Origin: Leptoclinus maculatus
Taxonomy: Eukaryota > Chordata > Actinopteri > Perciformes > Stichaeidae
Length of the DNA stretch: 64,000 bases
Direction of reading: 5' to 3'
NCBI GenBank assembly: GCA_032191485.1
Contig: JAVDOI010000019.1
Coordinates: 8,066,284-8,130,283 of the forward strand
A program made the position numbers and the translations under genes. Positions 1-12,763 of the stretch are shown here, in pieces; position 1 is the stretch's first letter; every line of letters begins with the position of its first letter. A model generated the notes under the pieces. The model made no database searches. It worked only from the letters and a program-made list of their open reading frames with translations, and had not been told where the DNA came from.

Positions 1-1205
1 CAATCACAGCACACCCTGGACTTCGCGGCAAAGCAGCACCTGGACCTGTAACGTTGACGGTGGAGTAGGCTGGCTGGTCTGGGGGTAGCGGCTGCTAACA
101 CTCAAGAATATGCCCAACATGTCAAACTAAAGATCTGATTGCTTGAACACGTCCCCATTCATTTTAAACGGCCGTTTTCAACCTACAAGTAAGCGTGTCT
201 GTTGAACGTTGTGTGCCTGCGTGTAGTATTTGCTTTGTCACGTCAACACGAGAACATTTTGAGCATAATATGTAGCTAGCTAAGTTAGTATGTTTGCAGT
301 TAGCATCAAGCTACTTTTGTTTCGCCAGCAACAACAATGCTACTTCCGGTTTGTATTCCTTGAGAATTTAAAGCCTCTTCCTTGAATTAAATGACAAGAA
401 ACAAGAATCACAAGAACTGCACAGATTATGTTTTTAAGAAATAGTTCCTGCCTTTTATCCCCTAGTTTTGTAAGACAAAACGACATTTTTCAGTCAGTCA
501 GCCATACTGGAGGATGTTGACATCAACATGTAACGTTACGACTTCTGGTTGTATTTTTCAAAATAAAAGACGGGATTTTCCAAACTGACAAGAAAATACA
601 TTTGTTTACTTTTGAGTATTCCCATCAGTTCTACTAATTGTGCTGCACCACATTTTGGAGGCAGATCTATTTTTTACTATTCAATTTATATGACTTATTT
701 GAATATGATGCTTTATTATGAACGGTGGTGGAAAATAAATATGTAGCCCATGTTTACTCACGCATTTTTAAGTACCTGTACTTTATTATTTACATTTTGA
801 GGGTTAGGAAAGCCTACAACAGTACGTGTATAAGCACGGGTTCTTAAAATGACCTCCACCACAGAGAGCTGCAACTGTAAAAAGCTGGTTTACAGTTAAA
901 TGGCAATTCATCTCTAAAAAAATATAAATTTATAGTAGTCTATATCTTGCTCATAAAACGTCTGAATGCAGGACTTGTAATAGGCTATTTTTACACTGTG
1001 GTACTGCTGCTTATAGCTAACTATCTGACCACTTCTTCCACCACTATGAACTACACTACCCAGCAGCTTATAGCGTTAAAGCAGCTAGCTAGCTAGCTAC
1101 AACATCAAACACAGCTTTAAACGATGTACATATGTAATAATGATGAGATGATATCATCTTGATGGCTTAACATTCACGTGGTCTATCTGGCTGTATAATA
1201 TATAT
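1..1205 (+). repeat. dispersed repeat, copy 1 (left edge cut by window)
   Basis: This stretch is nearly identical, by eye, to 20902-22055 in the same orientation. It starts at the window edge, so the true left end is unknown. It holds an extra segment of about 62 bases (230-291) that copy 2 lacks; the segment is bounded by the direct repeat TAGTAT, which suggests a slippage deletion in copy 2. No long ORF is present. All three copies in this window share the right end, finishing in CTGTATAAT. Class unknown: I see no terminal inverted repeats. Confidence 0.85.
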
Positions 1206-1387
1206 CATCATTATTAATATTGTAGCCTATATTGGCTTTGAGCTGTATAAAGGACTCCAAAGTTCTGAAGTAGTTTTGAGTTGGAATTAGTTGCATCTGG
1301 TCACAGTACAAGAGCCAATGTGGCATTCTGACTGTAACTGTCAGCAGCCAAGGTGATGACCATCTATTGTTTATAAGAAAGACATGC

Positions 1388-1388
<1 letters not shown>

Positions 1389-1434
<46 letters not shown>
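1389..1434. repeat. (AC)n microsatellite
   Basis: Uninterrupted AC dinucleotides, about 23 units. Confidence 0.95.
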
Positions 1435-1436
<2 letters not shown>

Positions 1437-2289
1437 AAACAGTCTTGCGCAACATAATTATACATAAATACAGGAAGTGAACCCTTTCAGTTCTGCACAG
1501 TCACACACACACCTCCACTGGTCACAAGAAGGATTAACCTGCATGAATGTGGGAATAAAAAAAGTGATTAAGCAAATTTAGAAAAGCTAAAACGAAAGAT
1601 TAAAAAATCTGCTTGAATGGGATTTTTTTTTTTTAGTAGAGTATGTGACGCCTCCATTTATTCATCCTGTTGTTGTGACCAATTAGTCGATTTACATCAC
1701 AATGGCCTTTTTTTAAAGTTAAAAGGACTCTGAGAAAGAGAGGGAGGGAGGGAGGGAGGGGAGAGAAATGGTGGTGAGGCAGACCGATACGGGGGTCTTC
1801 AGGTGTCATGTGCGTGGGAGAAATGCACAGACAGAACAGCCAGTTCCATGCTTCAGTTTATGTAAATGTTACAAGCTGTAGAAACCATTTCGCTCTATGA
1901 ATCTATACATGCACAGAAGACTACTTATCCTGACATAACCCTAACCCCATTCAGAATATTTAGGAAAAGACAGAATCTTGGATTTTTTTATCTCAAATTC
2001 ATGTTTTGTGATAACAACTAGTGTGTGTTGCCATGTGTAATATTTTAGCATTGGGAAGTAATTATCATAAATACATAAAAGCATGGCTGAGAGAATTGGT
2101 ATCCTCTTCTTGACACAGTCGTTTGGTCCAACATAACTTAAAACTGCAGCCAACACTCTCCGGTCGAATCTGGAAATCTGGCAGCGCAGTCAGTGGTCTG
2201 CTGAACAAATATTAAGAATCACACTGGAATGGCTTATTCAAGAAATGATCAGTCTGCCCAATTACTGTTGACACATTTTAATGAAAACC

Positions 2290-2440
2290 ACAAATATCAA
2301 CTCATGGTGGCGCTAGAGAAAGAATAGCACACATCCTCTGGGGAACATGCATGTCTGCACAACATTTCATTGCAATCCTTCCAATAGTCGTGAAGATATT
2401 TCAGTCTGGACCAAAGTGGTTAACATTCACTTGTTTATGA
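2290..2440 (+). repeat. fragment of a common fish interspersed repeat
   Basis: Contains phrases typical of an abundant percomorph repeat: a 'tcatggtggcgctaga' box, 'catcctctggggaacatg', then a segment close to 'gaagatatttcagtctgg' and 'accaaagtggt'. I recognise the family by its wording only; no name can be given without a repeat library. Confidence 0.6.
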
Positions 2441-3134
2441 CACGCAAGCATTTAAAGAATGATAACCTTTTATAACCTGACCTACCTGCACCGCAGGAAG
2501 AACCACAGGGACCACAGATAGCAAGTCAGACAACAAGTCAGACAGCATTACACCATTACGTTTCACACACGGTGCAAACGAGTCAGATTTTTTGGAAACT
2601 CTGCTGGGTTGTTTTTACGGAACGAAACAGGAAGTGGTCAATGTTCCTCCAGCTTTAACCAGAGTAAAAGGTTTTCAGACTTTCTCACAATGTCGGATGA
2701 GGGAGCAAATAAATTAAACGACTTCCTCTTCAGCAGAGCAAACAGTAAAGACAAACACGTACTGAGAAATCCAAGCTATGGGATAACTGCATTTTCTTTG
2801 AGCCAGTGTTTACGGGGAAATGTAGTCTTTAAAATCAACCTGTGACAATGATGTATCACTGTTTAACAATACTACACAAACATATTGTAATAGTCTGACA
2901 TGAGATTTTGTGTGCAACTTTGAAACATCTCCATTGTCAGCCAAACGGAAATAGCAGCAGGAGACCAAGTAATAGTGATATTATCACAACATGGTAACAT
3001 TCACTACATGGGTATCATGTGTCTAAACTGGTTGTTATTACAGTTGAAAGACCAGCCACAGATTTCTCTAATATAAACATGGATAGATACATAACCTTTA
3101 GCTGACTGAGAGTTTCCATATGGACCTCATGAAG

Positions 3135-3187
3135 TGTGTGTGTGCGTGTGCGTGTGTGTAAGTGTGTGTGTGTGTGTGTGTGTGTGT
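3135..3187. repeat. imperfect (GT)n microsatellite
   Basis: GT dinucleotides interrupted by a few C and A substitutions. Confidence 0.9.
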
Positions 3188-5396
3188 ACTAAATAGTGGT
3201 CACTCTTGTATTTGTGGTCCCTGCAAACACACCCTTCGGATTTGGAATCAAGTATGTTTCTCTGATAGTTTGTGTAGTTGTGTCTTTCAAAAGATCATCT
3301 GATGGCAAATCACAAGTTGTATTTGCTTTTGTTGTTTTTGCATTTAATGAAATTATATAGTTAGAGTATACAGGAAAAAGAGATGAGATAAAATAAGCTA
3401 ATGAACAACAAAAGAGAAGAAAGAAAAAAGATATAAAAGAACCTGTGTGTCCCTCCTTGTTCCACCCCTGTTTTTGTCTACTTACTCATGTATTTTACTC
3501 AGTAATACATTTTGTAGCTTTCCCGCTGACTTCAGCTGCAATTGAATGAAGCATCTGACCTTCAACTGCAGCTGTGGACCAGTATGCTGCTGGAGCGGAA
3601 CACTTGTGATCTGGGTAAATACAGGTTAGTACTGACTTTGCTCAGTAGTCAAAATATTTGGTGTTAAATGGTGGGAGATCACTGACACAACACATATCCC
3701 CTATGTGCGTTTCAAAAAAAAATGAGCTGGATGTTTGCCGTTGGATAATTGAAAGGAAAATCCCACCCCTCCTCTATGCAGTATAGCAGTGATGTAGCAA
3801 CCTTGCCGTGTTTAGTTGTAGCTGTGTAAGCAGAGGCTGCAGGTTTGCGATGTGGGCTCCTGAGTCATTACAGGTTCCTGCCTCTCCTTCTTTTGGCCTG
3901 AGAGCAGCTTTTCTCCCCTCGTCTGTTTACACAGCCCAGATTAACGTGGCACTCATTTTAAATGATACCAGTTTGCCTGTGGGCGAGCGTGTGTGCATGT
4001 GTCCGTGTACACGTGTATTTCAGGAAGTTTTTGGTAAAGTTTTTACCACGAGTAGTCTTGAATGCATGCGTTTGTTTGTGTCCCCCATAATGTGAGTTTC
4101 TGTGTGTTAAAATAGACTGGAGGAGATGGAGTGTAGCTGAACATAAACAAACACTGTGTATCTCTATACAGATCATCCGTCTTGCACCCGAAAGGTCACC
4201 GCTAACAGACACTTTGCACTGCACCTCTACCTGCACCTCTCTACTAGTCTCACTTACTTTATTGTCTTATATACTAATTACACAAATATAATGTGGATAT
4301 AATACGGAGAAGTGAGTCCATGTGTACACGTGATGAAAGAAAATGCGGTTATTGTGATCAGGTTTAAACACATTGGGTATAGGTCAGTGGAATCTCTTCA
4401 CCGTTTGTGACATTTGAACATCCACATTTTCAGTAGACCAAAACAATATGCGTGTATACTGTCACGAATAGGACATAAAGTTTGCAAAACACCTAACAGA
4501 GACAAATGTTTTTACAATCTCTTCAATCCATTTGCTATGACAACGGTAACCAGGAAGGGGAAGCTCTCGCTCATCTGAAAGTAAAGTTTTTAAAACAGTG
4601 ATTTTGATTATGTAATGATATTAGACTGATGAAACTTTTTGTCTTAACTGCATCTATCTCAAATGATCATGTTCCCTCTTGCAGTGTGCTTTGTGGTTTT
4701 TTAACCTACAGTTTCCTTTTTAAAATCAACTTCAAAGTCTGCTGTGTTGCTGCGACTATACTGCGGAACTAAACGAGCATTAGAATTCAAATGAACTGCT
4801 TTCTCACTTTCAGGGTTAACTTTTAACCTTGTGCTGTTGCTATTTAAGTGTAGCGAGGGATGGACTGTATCAAAGGAGTGCAGAGCAGTTAGGCAAATGA
4901 AAGGCATAATATTAAATTATCTCAATTAATGATTGGTTCAGCTGTTATTAAATAAATTAGAGAATAATGTGGATGTTCAAAATAATGTTGTGTTCAGTTA
5001 AAGAGGGAATGCAGGTTCATCCTGTATTTATTGATATTAAGATACATGCTTGCATACACATTATCCACACACACACACACACATACATACATACAGTCGT
5101 GTTTTCATGACTTTTAGGGACATTACTTTGACTTACATTCAGCCTGAACCTAACCTCTAACCTTAAACCAAGTCTTCACGCTAGAATTTAATGATTTACA
5201 TTATGGGGACGTGCATTTGTCCCCATTTTGTCCCGCAAAAAAAGGCGAGTACCCCCCCCCACCCACACACACACACACACTCGGCCAGTTTCTCTTCAAG
5301 TCTCAAGCGTGAAAGAATGTCCCTCAAGCAACACTCGCTAACTGCAAGAAAAACTCACATCACTCATTTACTGCAGGTTTTTGCTGGTCACATGAT

Positions 5397-5399
<3 letters not shown>

Positions 5400-5450
<51 letters not shown>
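5400..5450. repeat. (AC)n microsatellite
   Basis: About 25 uninterrupted AC units. Confidence 0.95.
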
Positions 5451-5453
<3 letters not shown>

Positions 5454-5682
5454 CAGCGAGTCTAGAAACTGATTGATATGTGGTGTGCCGTGTGCCAGCC
5501 ATCATTAAATACTGCATGTGATTGTGTTTTTGTGAGCATGTCTACAGTATCTGTATGTGCCAAAATACTGTGTATGCAAGATCTGTGTGTGTGCGTGTGT
5601 GCGCAGAGACATTAGTAACACTCTGTTTATATATTTTGTTACGTGATTAGTGAACTCTGGGCGAGCTGTATTTTTCCAGGTG

Positions 5683-5683
<1 letters not shown>

Positions 5684-5725
<42 letters not shown>

Positions 5726-5837
5726 GTGTGTGCGTATGTGGGTGTGTGTGTGTGTGTGTGCATGTGGGTGTGTGTGTGTGTGCATGTGGGTGTGTGTGTG
5801 TGCGTATGTGGGTGTGTGTGTGTGTGCATGTGGGTGT
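5684..5837. repeat. compound GT minisatellite
   Basis: A perfect (GT)n core is followed by several repeats of a longer unit of the form TGTG(T/C)ATGTGGGTGTG, so the tract is a microsatellite that has grown into a minisatellite. It explains the His-rich and Cys-Val-rich ORFs read through it on both strands. Confidence 0.9.
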
Positions 5838-6530
5838 TTTATGGTCCTGAGAACTTTTAAGATACAATCTGGCCTTGACCATGGACTTTGCTATTACAAA
5901 CCTGTTTCTTATTACCAACATTGTTATGTGTGTGTGTGTGTGTGTGTGTAGTGCTCTACAGTAATTGCATATGCTGAAGTGACACACTGAGCTCTGTGGT
6001 TAATTAATGCAGAGATCTGTGTATTAGATAGGCTGTGTGCAGTGTAAAGTTGATCACTTGAAAAATGCAAGTTTTGGCTCAGAAGTGTGAAAAACACACC
6101 CATAAAAACACACACAGAAGGCTGTGTAGCTGCTCAGTGGCCTTCTCCTCCGGCAGTAAAAGCACTCAGTGTATTGTCCCGTGTTTTGAGTGGGCTGCTG
6201 CTGCTGCTGTATCGGTTTGGCCATGAATTATTTCATTATGAATTAAACATGATGGGAGTCCACTGTGCTGTCAACTAAGACTCCTTTTGTTTTAAAACCT
6301 GCTGACAAAGCTGCTCTCATCTGCCTCAAAAACTCTGGCTGTAGTTGAAATGATTAAGAAGTACAAAGTAGCAGAGCACAAAGCCAACATATTTTCTTTC
6401 TTTATTGCTCTTTATCTATCCTCTTAACTGTTATGCATGCTGTAATATACACGACCCACAAACACACACGCACACACTAAACCACCAACACTTTCCATAG
6501 GCTGCTAGACTACATCTCTCACCCACCGAC

Positions 6531-6660
6531 CCCTGCGCGCGCGCGCGCGCACACGCACACACGCACACACACACACACACCATCATTATCTCTCTCTCTT
6601 TCTTTCTCTCTCTCTTTCTCTCTGCTTCACCTCCCTCACTTCCTCCCTCTCTCTCTGACG
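6531..6660. promoter_or_regulatory. (CG)n-(CA)n then (CT)n tract just upstream of prr5
   Basis: About 7 CG units run into CA units (6533-6580), followed by a long pyrimidine tract of CT and CTTT (6587-6650). Alternating purine-pyrimidine runs can form Z-DNA and mirror-repeat pyrimidine tracts can form triplex DNA. Its place immediately before the GC-rich first exon suggests a promoter-proximal element; this is inference. Confidence 0.5.
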
Positions 6661-6924
6661 CTCGCGGACAGTCCTGAAAGCTGCGCTGACAGCTCGCTGC
6701 TCACGCGGGTCCAAGACGGCTCCTAACATCGGATCTTTTCAGGGGAAACGTGCGCAGTCCTCGCGCGCTGTTATCGGCGCTAAAGAACTGTGAAGGTGGA
6801 CTTTTCGGCGCCGCGTAAACCTTTCAGCCTTCACCCAAATAAAAGGAGTTATTTTTTTTTTGGTGCGGGAATTAGACATAGAGAACACTTGATTTTAAAG
6901 GGAGCGAGGAAGACTTCTGAAAAA
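6660..6924 (+). other. prr5: prr5 candidate 5' non-coding first exon
   Basis: A CpG-richer stretch ends in AAAA|GTGAGT, a good splice donor at 6925. It has no long ORF and lies 2.7 kb before the exon carrying the start codon. The start of transcription is not visible; about 6600-6700 is a guess from base composition. Confidence 0.5.
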
Positions 6925-7514
6925 GTGAGTATAGGAGCCGATGTATGAAAATGATCAACTCAGTCCTGGCGTCAGTTTTACACCGATAGAAAAACTTTAA
7001 GCTTTTACTATACAAAAAAATATGACTTAAATTGCTCATACTTCTTCCATTTTTACTCCATATAGCATTATGATTTGTCCTAAGATTAATTTCCTCTCCA
7101 AAGTGTTATTGATGGCAGTCTTCATGCACCATACTCCAGGATTTCTGTGCTGTGCGTGATTTGAAAGTGTTTTATTAAACACTAGTAGACAGGAAGCAGA
7201 CGACATTAAGAAATGCTGTCAGGGTAGCATTGCTCTTAAAGCAGACACCAATGGCAGAACGTCCAACTCGTGGTTTGGTCTTCTGCCAGAGGTAGAGCAG
7301 ACAAACCTGCTGCAAGACTCAGACAACACTTACTCTAGCAGTCTGGTGCAGGGTGGTAATTTCCCTGTTGTGCTGCCAGTCTGCAGAATGGTGTGTGTGT
7401 AGGTGTGTGTGTGTGTGTGTAGGTGTTGAAGCAGATTATGGCTGTTCATTTTTTTGCAGTTTAGTTCCTGATATCTACTTACAATGTAAACTGTCTGCTG
7501 GGAGAGAGGCGGGT

Positions 7515-7558
7515 GGAGGAGGAGGAGGAGGAGGAGGAGGAGGAGGAGGAGGAGGAGG
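7515..7558. repeat. (GGA)n microsatellite
   Basis: About 15 GGA units in prr5 intron 1. The same motif encodes the poly-glycine run in a prr5 exon at 12466-12495. Confidence 0.95.
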
Positions 7559-7909
7559 CTTCACACAGAAGTCAGGATTCTAAATGAGTGGGAGCTCACT
7601 GGTTTCATATCCTGCACTGCTCATGAAAATTGAGCCAGAGGCTGTATATGAGAAACACTTTTAAGCTCCCAAAACCACAATCCATGAAACTACAAGAGCC
7701 CTTAAGCAAGGCATTGAACCACACTGAAGGGGGGCATGAGAAGGAATTCGTCAGAAACAGGCAGCAGGACATGCAGCACCAGGATTACGCCGCGGTGCAT
7801 GTGTGTACACCACAGTATTCTTGAAAGTGGTGCCTTTCTGGTCTCAAATCAGCTTGACCTCTTCTGCAGAGTCCTTCTTCCAATAGAAGGTTAAAATCCG
7901 TCTCATGCC

Positions 7910-7980
7910 GCGAGGTCAAGTCAATTTATTTCGAAACCACATTGGTCAACAGAAATGTGCTTCACAGAGAAAACTAGAAA
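7910..7980 (+). repeat. possible SINE/LINE-tail fragment
   Basis: The words 'gtcaatttattt' and, about 40 bases later, 'gtgcttcacagaga' resemble the 'caatttattt...aagtgctttaca' tail common in fish interspersed repeats. A short, diverged match; low confidence. Confidence 0.35.
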
Positions 7981-8482
7981 AATTAGATAATAAGAAAAGT
8001 AAATAGATATATAGGATAAACTAGGTAACAGGTATAACTGTAGCCGCCAGGCAACAGCAGGTCAAAGTTTATATTTGACAAATACAACTTCCAGGAAGTA
8101 AAGCCTGAACCACTGGAGACTCTTCACCATTACAGGTTTCATCTAAACTGACTTTGATTATCTGTCATGACCTCAACTTCACCAGGGCTCTCATCCGGTG
8201 CCTAAATGCACAGTACATTTGAAAATACAACTGTTTTAACAAAGTAAAGCTTTCAGTGAGGTAACTTTGATTGCAAAAGTCTAAAACCATCGCTGGGACT
8301 GTTAAATGACTAATTCACTGACACAGATTGCAGATTACATTTTTTATGTCGTTACAAGTCAAACATGAATATGAGGAGCAGCCATGTTGACTTAAATATG
8401 ATGGTGACACCGGTCAGGAGGAAGCCTCAGCTTTACCTTAGTTGGCCCTGCACTACAAACCTGCCTGATGTTGGTCATTCTA

Positions 8483-8484
<2 letters not shown>

Positions 8485-8548
<64 letters not shown>
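8485..8548. repeat. (TG)n microsatellite
   Basis: About 32 uninterrupted TG units, then TGAG variants. Confidence 0.95.
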
Positions 8549-8550
<2 letters not shown>

Positions 8551-9630
8551 TGAGTGTGTGAGAGTATCAGTGAGTATCGGGGCATTTGAGTCTGTGGTAG
8601 GATCAAATTTCTGTCTCACCCACTTTAGTGTAATTTGATTAGATTACGGTGTCTAGTTAGCTAGTCGCTGAGTGGAGACACCTGTCTGTCTGTGAATATC
8701 TGTCTGACTTAGTACTGAAGTATTTTACTCCACAAGTAAATGAGCACTTTGGAGCTTGTCATATATCTTTTTTTAATGTTCATTATTGTGGGAGCTGTGC
8801 GCCTTTATTTAATAGTGACAGTGGTTATACAGACAGGGAATTCAGGGATGCAGAGAGGGGTGTGACATGCAACGAGAGCCTGGTTTACTTACGGCACGTT
8901 TCTAAACCTCTAGGAAGTCCAAGCAGCTCATGTTTCAACAACAGGGGGAATGCTATAAACTGTCTGATTTCTTTAAAACCACTTGTGTACAGTAAAGCAT
9001 CTTTCACGTCACAGTGAAGGCATGCAGGTTTTGTTCATCGCAAAATGAGACAATCTCAGTCAAAACTGTTGAAGTCTATATGTGTTGCTTTCAGCCTATT
9101 CACTCCATTGTCCCCAGGTCAGATCTGTGGAGGTACTGGGGTGCATGTTTCTCTGTCACAGTGTCTTGTTTTGATACTTTCAATGGGAAGTTAGACATTT
9201 CAAATGCTACTCGGAGCTGCTTTGTAAAGCCACGCAGCTCTATTTTTCTATTTGTTCATGCAAAAACTTTAAAGTAATCAAGATGTTTTTTCAGGTTTCA
9301 TGAGGGTTGTTTACTTAAAATATGCAGTGTGCATGTCATAGACATCGTAGACATCACAGGTGTTGCTGATAACATTAACGGTGGCTCCGCTCTGTTCCAG
9401 TGTCCCAGGGAGCCTGAAAACTGAAATCAAATTCCACCACTATAATTTGTATTGTTTACACCTGTGCTTTTCGTACTGTGACGTTTAAAAAGTCTCCCGG
9501 GAAGAAGGTCGATTCACTCGGGGTTCAAACTAGAAAATCGTCTCTACAAAAGCCCGTTAAGATTGTTACTTCAGGTGGTTTTGTTTGAAATGAAGACGAT
9601 TTTCTCTGCCACTAATTCTACCTGTTTCAG

Positions 9631-9669
9631 ATGCTGAATCGTCAGTGGTGGTTGCTGGGCGGTCCCTAG
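9631..9669 (+). other. prr5: 12-codon upstream ORF in prr5 5' leader
   Basis: The exon opens directly after the acceptor TTTCAG|ATG. This ATG starts a 12-codon ORF ending in TAG at 9667-9669, before the main ATG at 9695. It may lower translation of prr5; function is inferred from position only. Confidence 0.5.
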
Positions 9670-9694
9670 GTAGCAGCTGTCTGTCAAGGCTAGC

Positions 9695-9720
9695 ATGGAA
9701 CGAGAGGGCTCATTTAGGAG
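9695..9720 (+). CDS. prr5: prr5 coding exon 1
   Basis: Encodes MEREGSFR plus two bases of Arg9. The whole exon is 9631-9720 (acceptor CTGTTTCAG). Its donor AG|GTAAGAAC is followed within ten bases by a (CA)n tract at 9730-9770. Confidence 0.85.
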
Positions 9721-9726
9721 GTAAGA

Positions 9727-9772
<46 letters not shown>

Positions 9773-10233
9773 TCACATCAGCCAGCAGGTCTCATTCAGA
9801 GAGTTTCACTGCATCTCCAATACTCTGTTCCCCTTTCTCTCTTTGTCCCCGGTCTTTGGGACACAAAAAGGTAGATGAAAGTGACTCATACACATTCCTG
9901 AATGACCTCATTCATTCTTTCAGTCATGCAAACATCCCCCTTATCCTCCTTTGTTTAGTAATCAGACCGCAGCATTTTCTCTCACAACTCTTCCTGTTGT
10001 ATCAGCGCCACAAACAAAGGGTATCTAACTTCCGGGTTGCATCACCAATCTTTAATTTACTAAATGTAGATCCCTGTTTCCATCACGCTGACAACTCGGT
10101 GTCTCCTCTGAGTCTCTGTATCTTCTGCTCTGCATCATCCTCTCTTCAGGTGTTTGTAGAATCAGTTGCACGGTGTTCATCACTGCACCTTTTCTGAGAG
10201 AATTTGGAAATGCATCCTTACTTTGACGAAAGT

Positions 10234-10291
<58 letters not shown>

Positions 10292-10374
10292 TATCTGAAC
10301 CCCAGGCTCCTGTTTCTCACACTGACCTATTTATGTGGAGTTGAACTAAGATCCAGGTTGACAGACGGACCAAA

Positions 10375-10422
<48 letters not shown>

Positions 10423-12703
10423 GTCTTCTTCCCTGCCATATTCTTTTACATGCTTCTGATTTCCTTTTTTTTTCATCTCCTTTCAGACCCTTTTTTTCCT
10501 CTTTCTTCTTCCTTTTGTGTCCAAATTCGATTGAATTCAGTTGGGCATGGATCATTACAAAGGTATTAAAAACAAAGAAGAAAAGTGAATAATTCCACAG
10601 CAGATGACAGTGAAAAGCAGACGCATACAAACTCAATGTGATGAATCAAGCCAACATGTGATCACAGCTGGAACACAACTTCTATCTGTCCTGGGCCCCA
10701 CGCAGACAGAAAAGGAGGAGGAGGAGGAGGAGGAGGAAGTGAAATGTGTGTCACTTTTAAATCCTTCCTCTCCCTCTTGGCAGCTCTTGAACCTCAAAGG
10801 GTTCCTTTGTTCGCCTGACACAAAAGCTCACATCACATGGTCACCGACTGGCACAGACTGGTAAAAGGAGAGAGAGAGAGAGAAGAGGGTAGAGAATAAA
10901 AAAGTTAAAGTAAAAGAAGTAGGAGGGAGAGAAGGGAAATGAGAGAGAAAGGGCAGAAAGGGCATGTGAAAGAGTGAGATAGAGACCCATGAGGACAGAG
11001 ACACCTTTTGTCTTCCACATCTTCATCCTTTCTTTCATCAAACTCTCGTTCTGTTCAGTGTGACACACACACTCATGGAGTGGGGATATGTGGTACCTTT
11101 TCAGTTACTGGAGTAAGTACATAGTGTGTGTGTGTGTGCGTGTGTGTGTGTGTGGAGGGAGGTTTGTCGTATGTTTTCAACTTTTGCAGAAAGTGCTGGT
11201 TTAGTCATTTGAATGAATAAATGAATGTGAGAGTATTTTTGATTCATTTTACAGTATAGACTCTGCAGAAATAGAACTGTGTTTGTAGTGTGTAAGTTAA
11301 TATCTGTCTGCATAATAGTACATGCAGATTACACATTTACGTACACACACATACACATATGCGGTACATGCCTGTGTTGTAGAGAACACGGTTTCATTAC
11401 CTGTTCCTGACATATTAAGCAGCTTTATACTAGTTTCTGTCTTTTTGAGTTTCAGCTTTAACACCACATTTTTACTTCGTTCCTCTTCTTCTGTACTTTT
11501 TAGAGCCCTCTCTGACATAACGCATTCCTTCACTGCTAATCCTAACCATTATAAGTACACTCCCAACCTCAACAGATATCCTAAACTAAAACTAACCATT
11601 ATTACTTGCACATGTTTAAATCTAGGTATTCAATAGAATCTGTAGTTTTGTTTTCCCCTTCACTCTGAACTCACTGTTGATGTTTGTTTCTCCTCCATGG
11701 ACCAACCTCTGAATATTTAGCCTGCCTGTACCTCCCTCTATACACTCCTCCTCTTTTTTCCTCTTAGTGTCTCTATTCCTCTATTCACTTCCTCACTTCC
11801 TCCTCATTCTCTCTCTTTCGTGCCATCTATCCGCTCATCTTTCTGTCTTACTTGTACCTCCTCTCTCGCTCTCCAGCTTACTCCCCCCCCCTTTCTTTAT
11901 TCAAATGTTTCTCCTTCAGTTTCAATTGACTCTCCTCCTGACTGTCTCCCTGTACCCACTTGTCTCTCTACTGTATTGCATCTTATCAAAGCAGCATGGT
12001 GCACATGCTTGTGTAAACATCAACATATGGCTAATAAAAAGCAATCATCCATCAGTGAAAGGCAATGTCAGCCATTAAAGTCAGGAAGAATTAAAGTGTT
12101 GTTATGTCGAACATCGAACACATCCTGCAGTTTTGATAGATTTTGAAGTTTCTGAAACAAAATGCACTGTACTTACCTTTCACTGACAAAAACATTTAGC
12201 TTTTGAGGGAAAAATAAAACTCCTATTATTGTCTTTGGATGACTTTTACACTTTATGTACTGTCACTAGGTTCCACTAGCGTAAGTGGAAAGTGGGCTTG
12301 GCTCCACCGGTTTCATCCAGTAACACAATGTACTGCAGTTTCTTCTTGTAATTATTTCTCTCTTTCTATCTTATTTGGATTTCAAGGAGCCTCCACAGCA
12401 AGCTGAGGTTGGGTAGTAGCTCGTTCTCCAGTCTGACCGACCTCTCGCAGGCGAAAACCCCAGGAGGAGGAGGAGGAGGAGGAGGAGGAGGAGGAGGGGA
12501 TAAGGGAGGACTGGCTGAGGAGTGCAGCAAGGACAGAGGGACCCAGCAGAGAAGGGCCGGGTCCAACGCCACTTGGAACAGGTTAGTGTGTGAGCCGTGG
12601 TCTGAAGCAAGAGCCATGTTGGTTCACTTGAATTATTTGACTGAATGTGAAAATATGTATGCATACAACCCTATTTAAGCTGTCACGCCTGTATGTTTAC
12701 ACA

Positions 12704-12763
<60 letters not shown>

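Larger units (their letters stand above)
1206..6530. other. intergenic region upstream of prr5
   Basis: No coding exon was recognised. It holds several (CA/GT)n tracts, a poly-G/GGGA stretch near 1741-1765, and one interspersed-repeat fragment near 2290-2440. Short ORFs here are mostly microsatellite readings with no recognisable family. Confidence 0.6.
6925..9630 (+). other. prr5: prr5 intron 1 (inferred)
   Basis: Holds a (GT)n tract at 7391-7421, a (GGA)n tract at 7515-7558, a SINE-like fragment near 7916-7975 and a long (GT)n at 8485-8548. No coding exon was seen. Confidence 0.5.
9721..12386 (+). other. prr5: prr5 intron
   Basis: Contains (GT)n at 10234-10290, (CA)n at 10381-10421, a short (GGA)n at 10716-10736, purine-rich DNA at 10860-10990 and pyrimidine-rich DNA at 11690-11900. 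No exon was recognised. Confidence 0.7.

Noticed and set aside
3808..4236. Overlapping ORFs of 92-95 codons
   Set aside because: No family resemblance, overlapping on both strands, outside any gene model.
5505..5987. His/Thr-rich 160-residue ORF
   Set aside because: Translation of a GT/CA repeat, like similar Cys-Val or His-Thr ORFs across the window.
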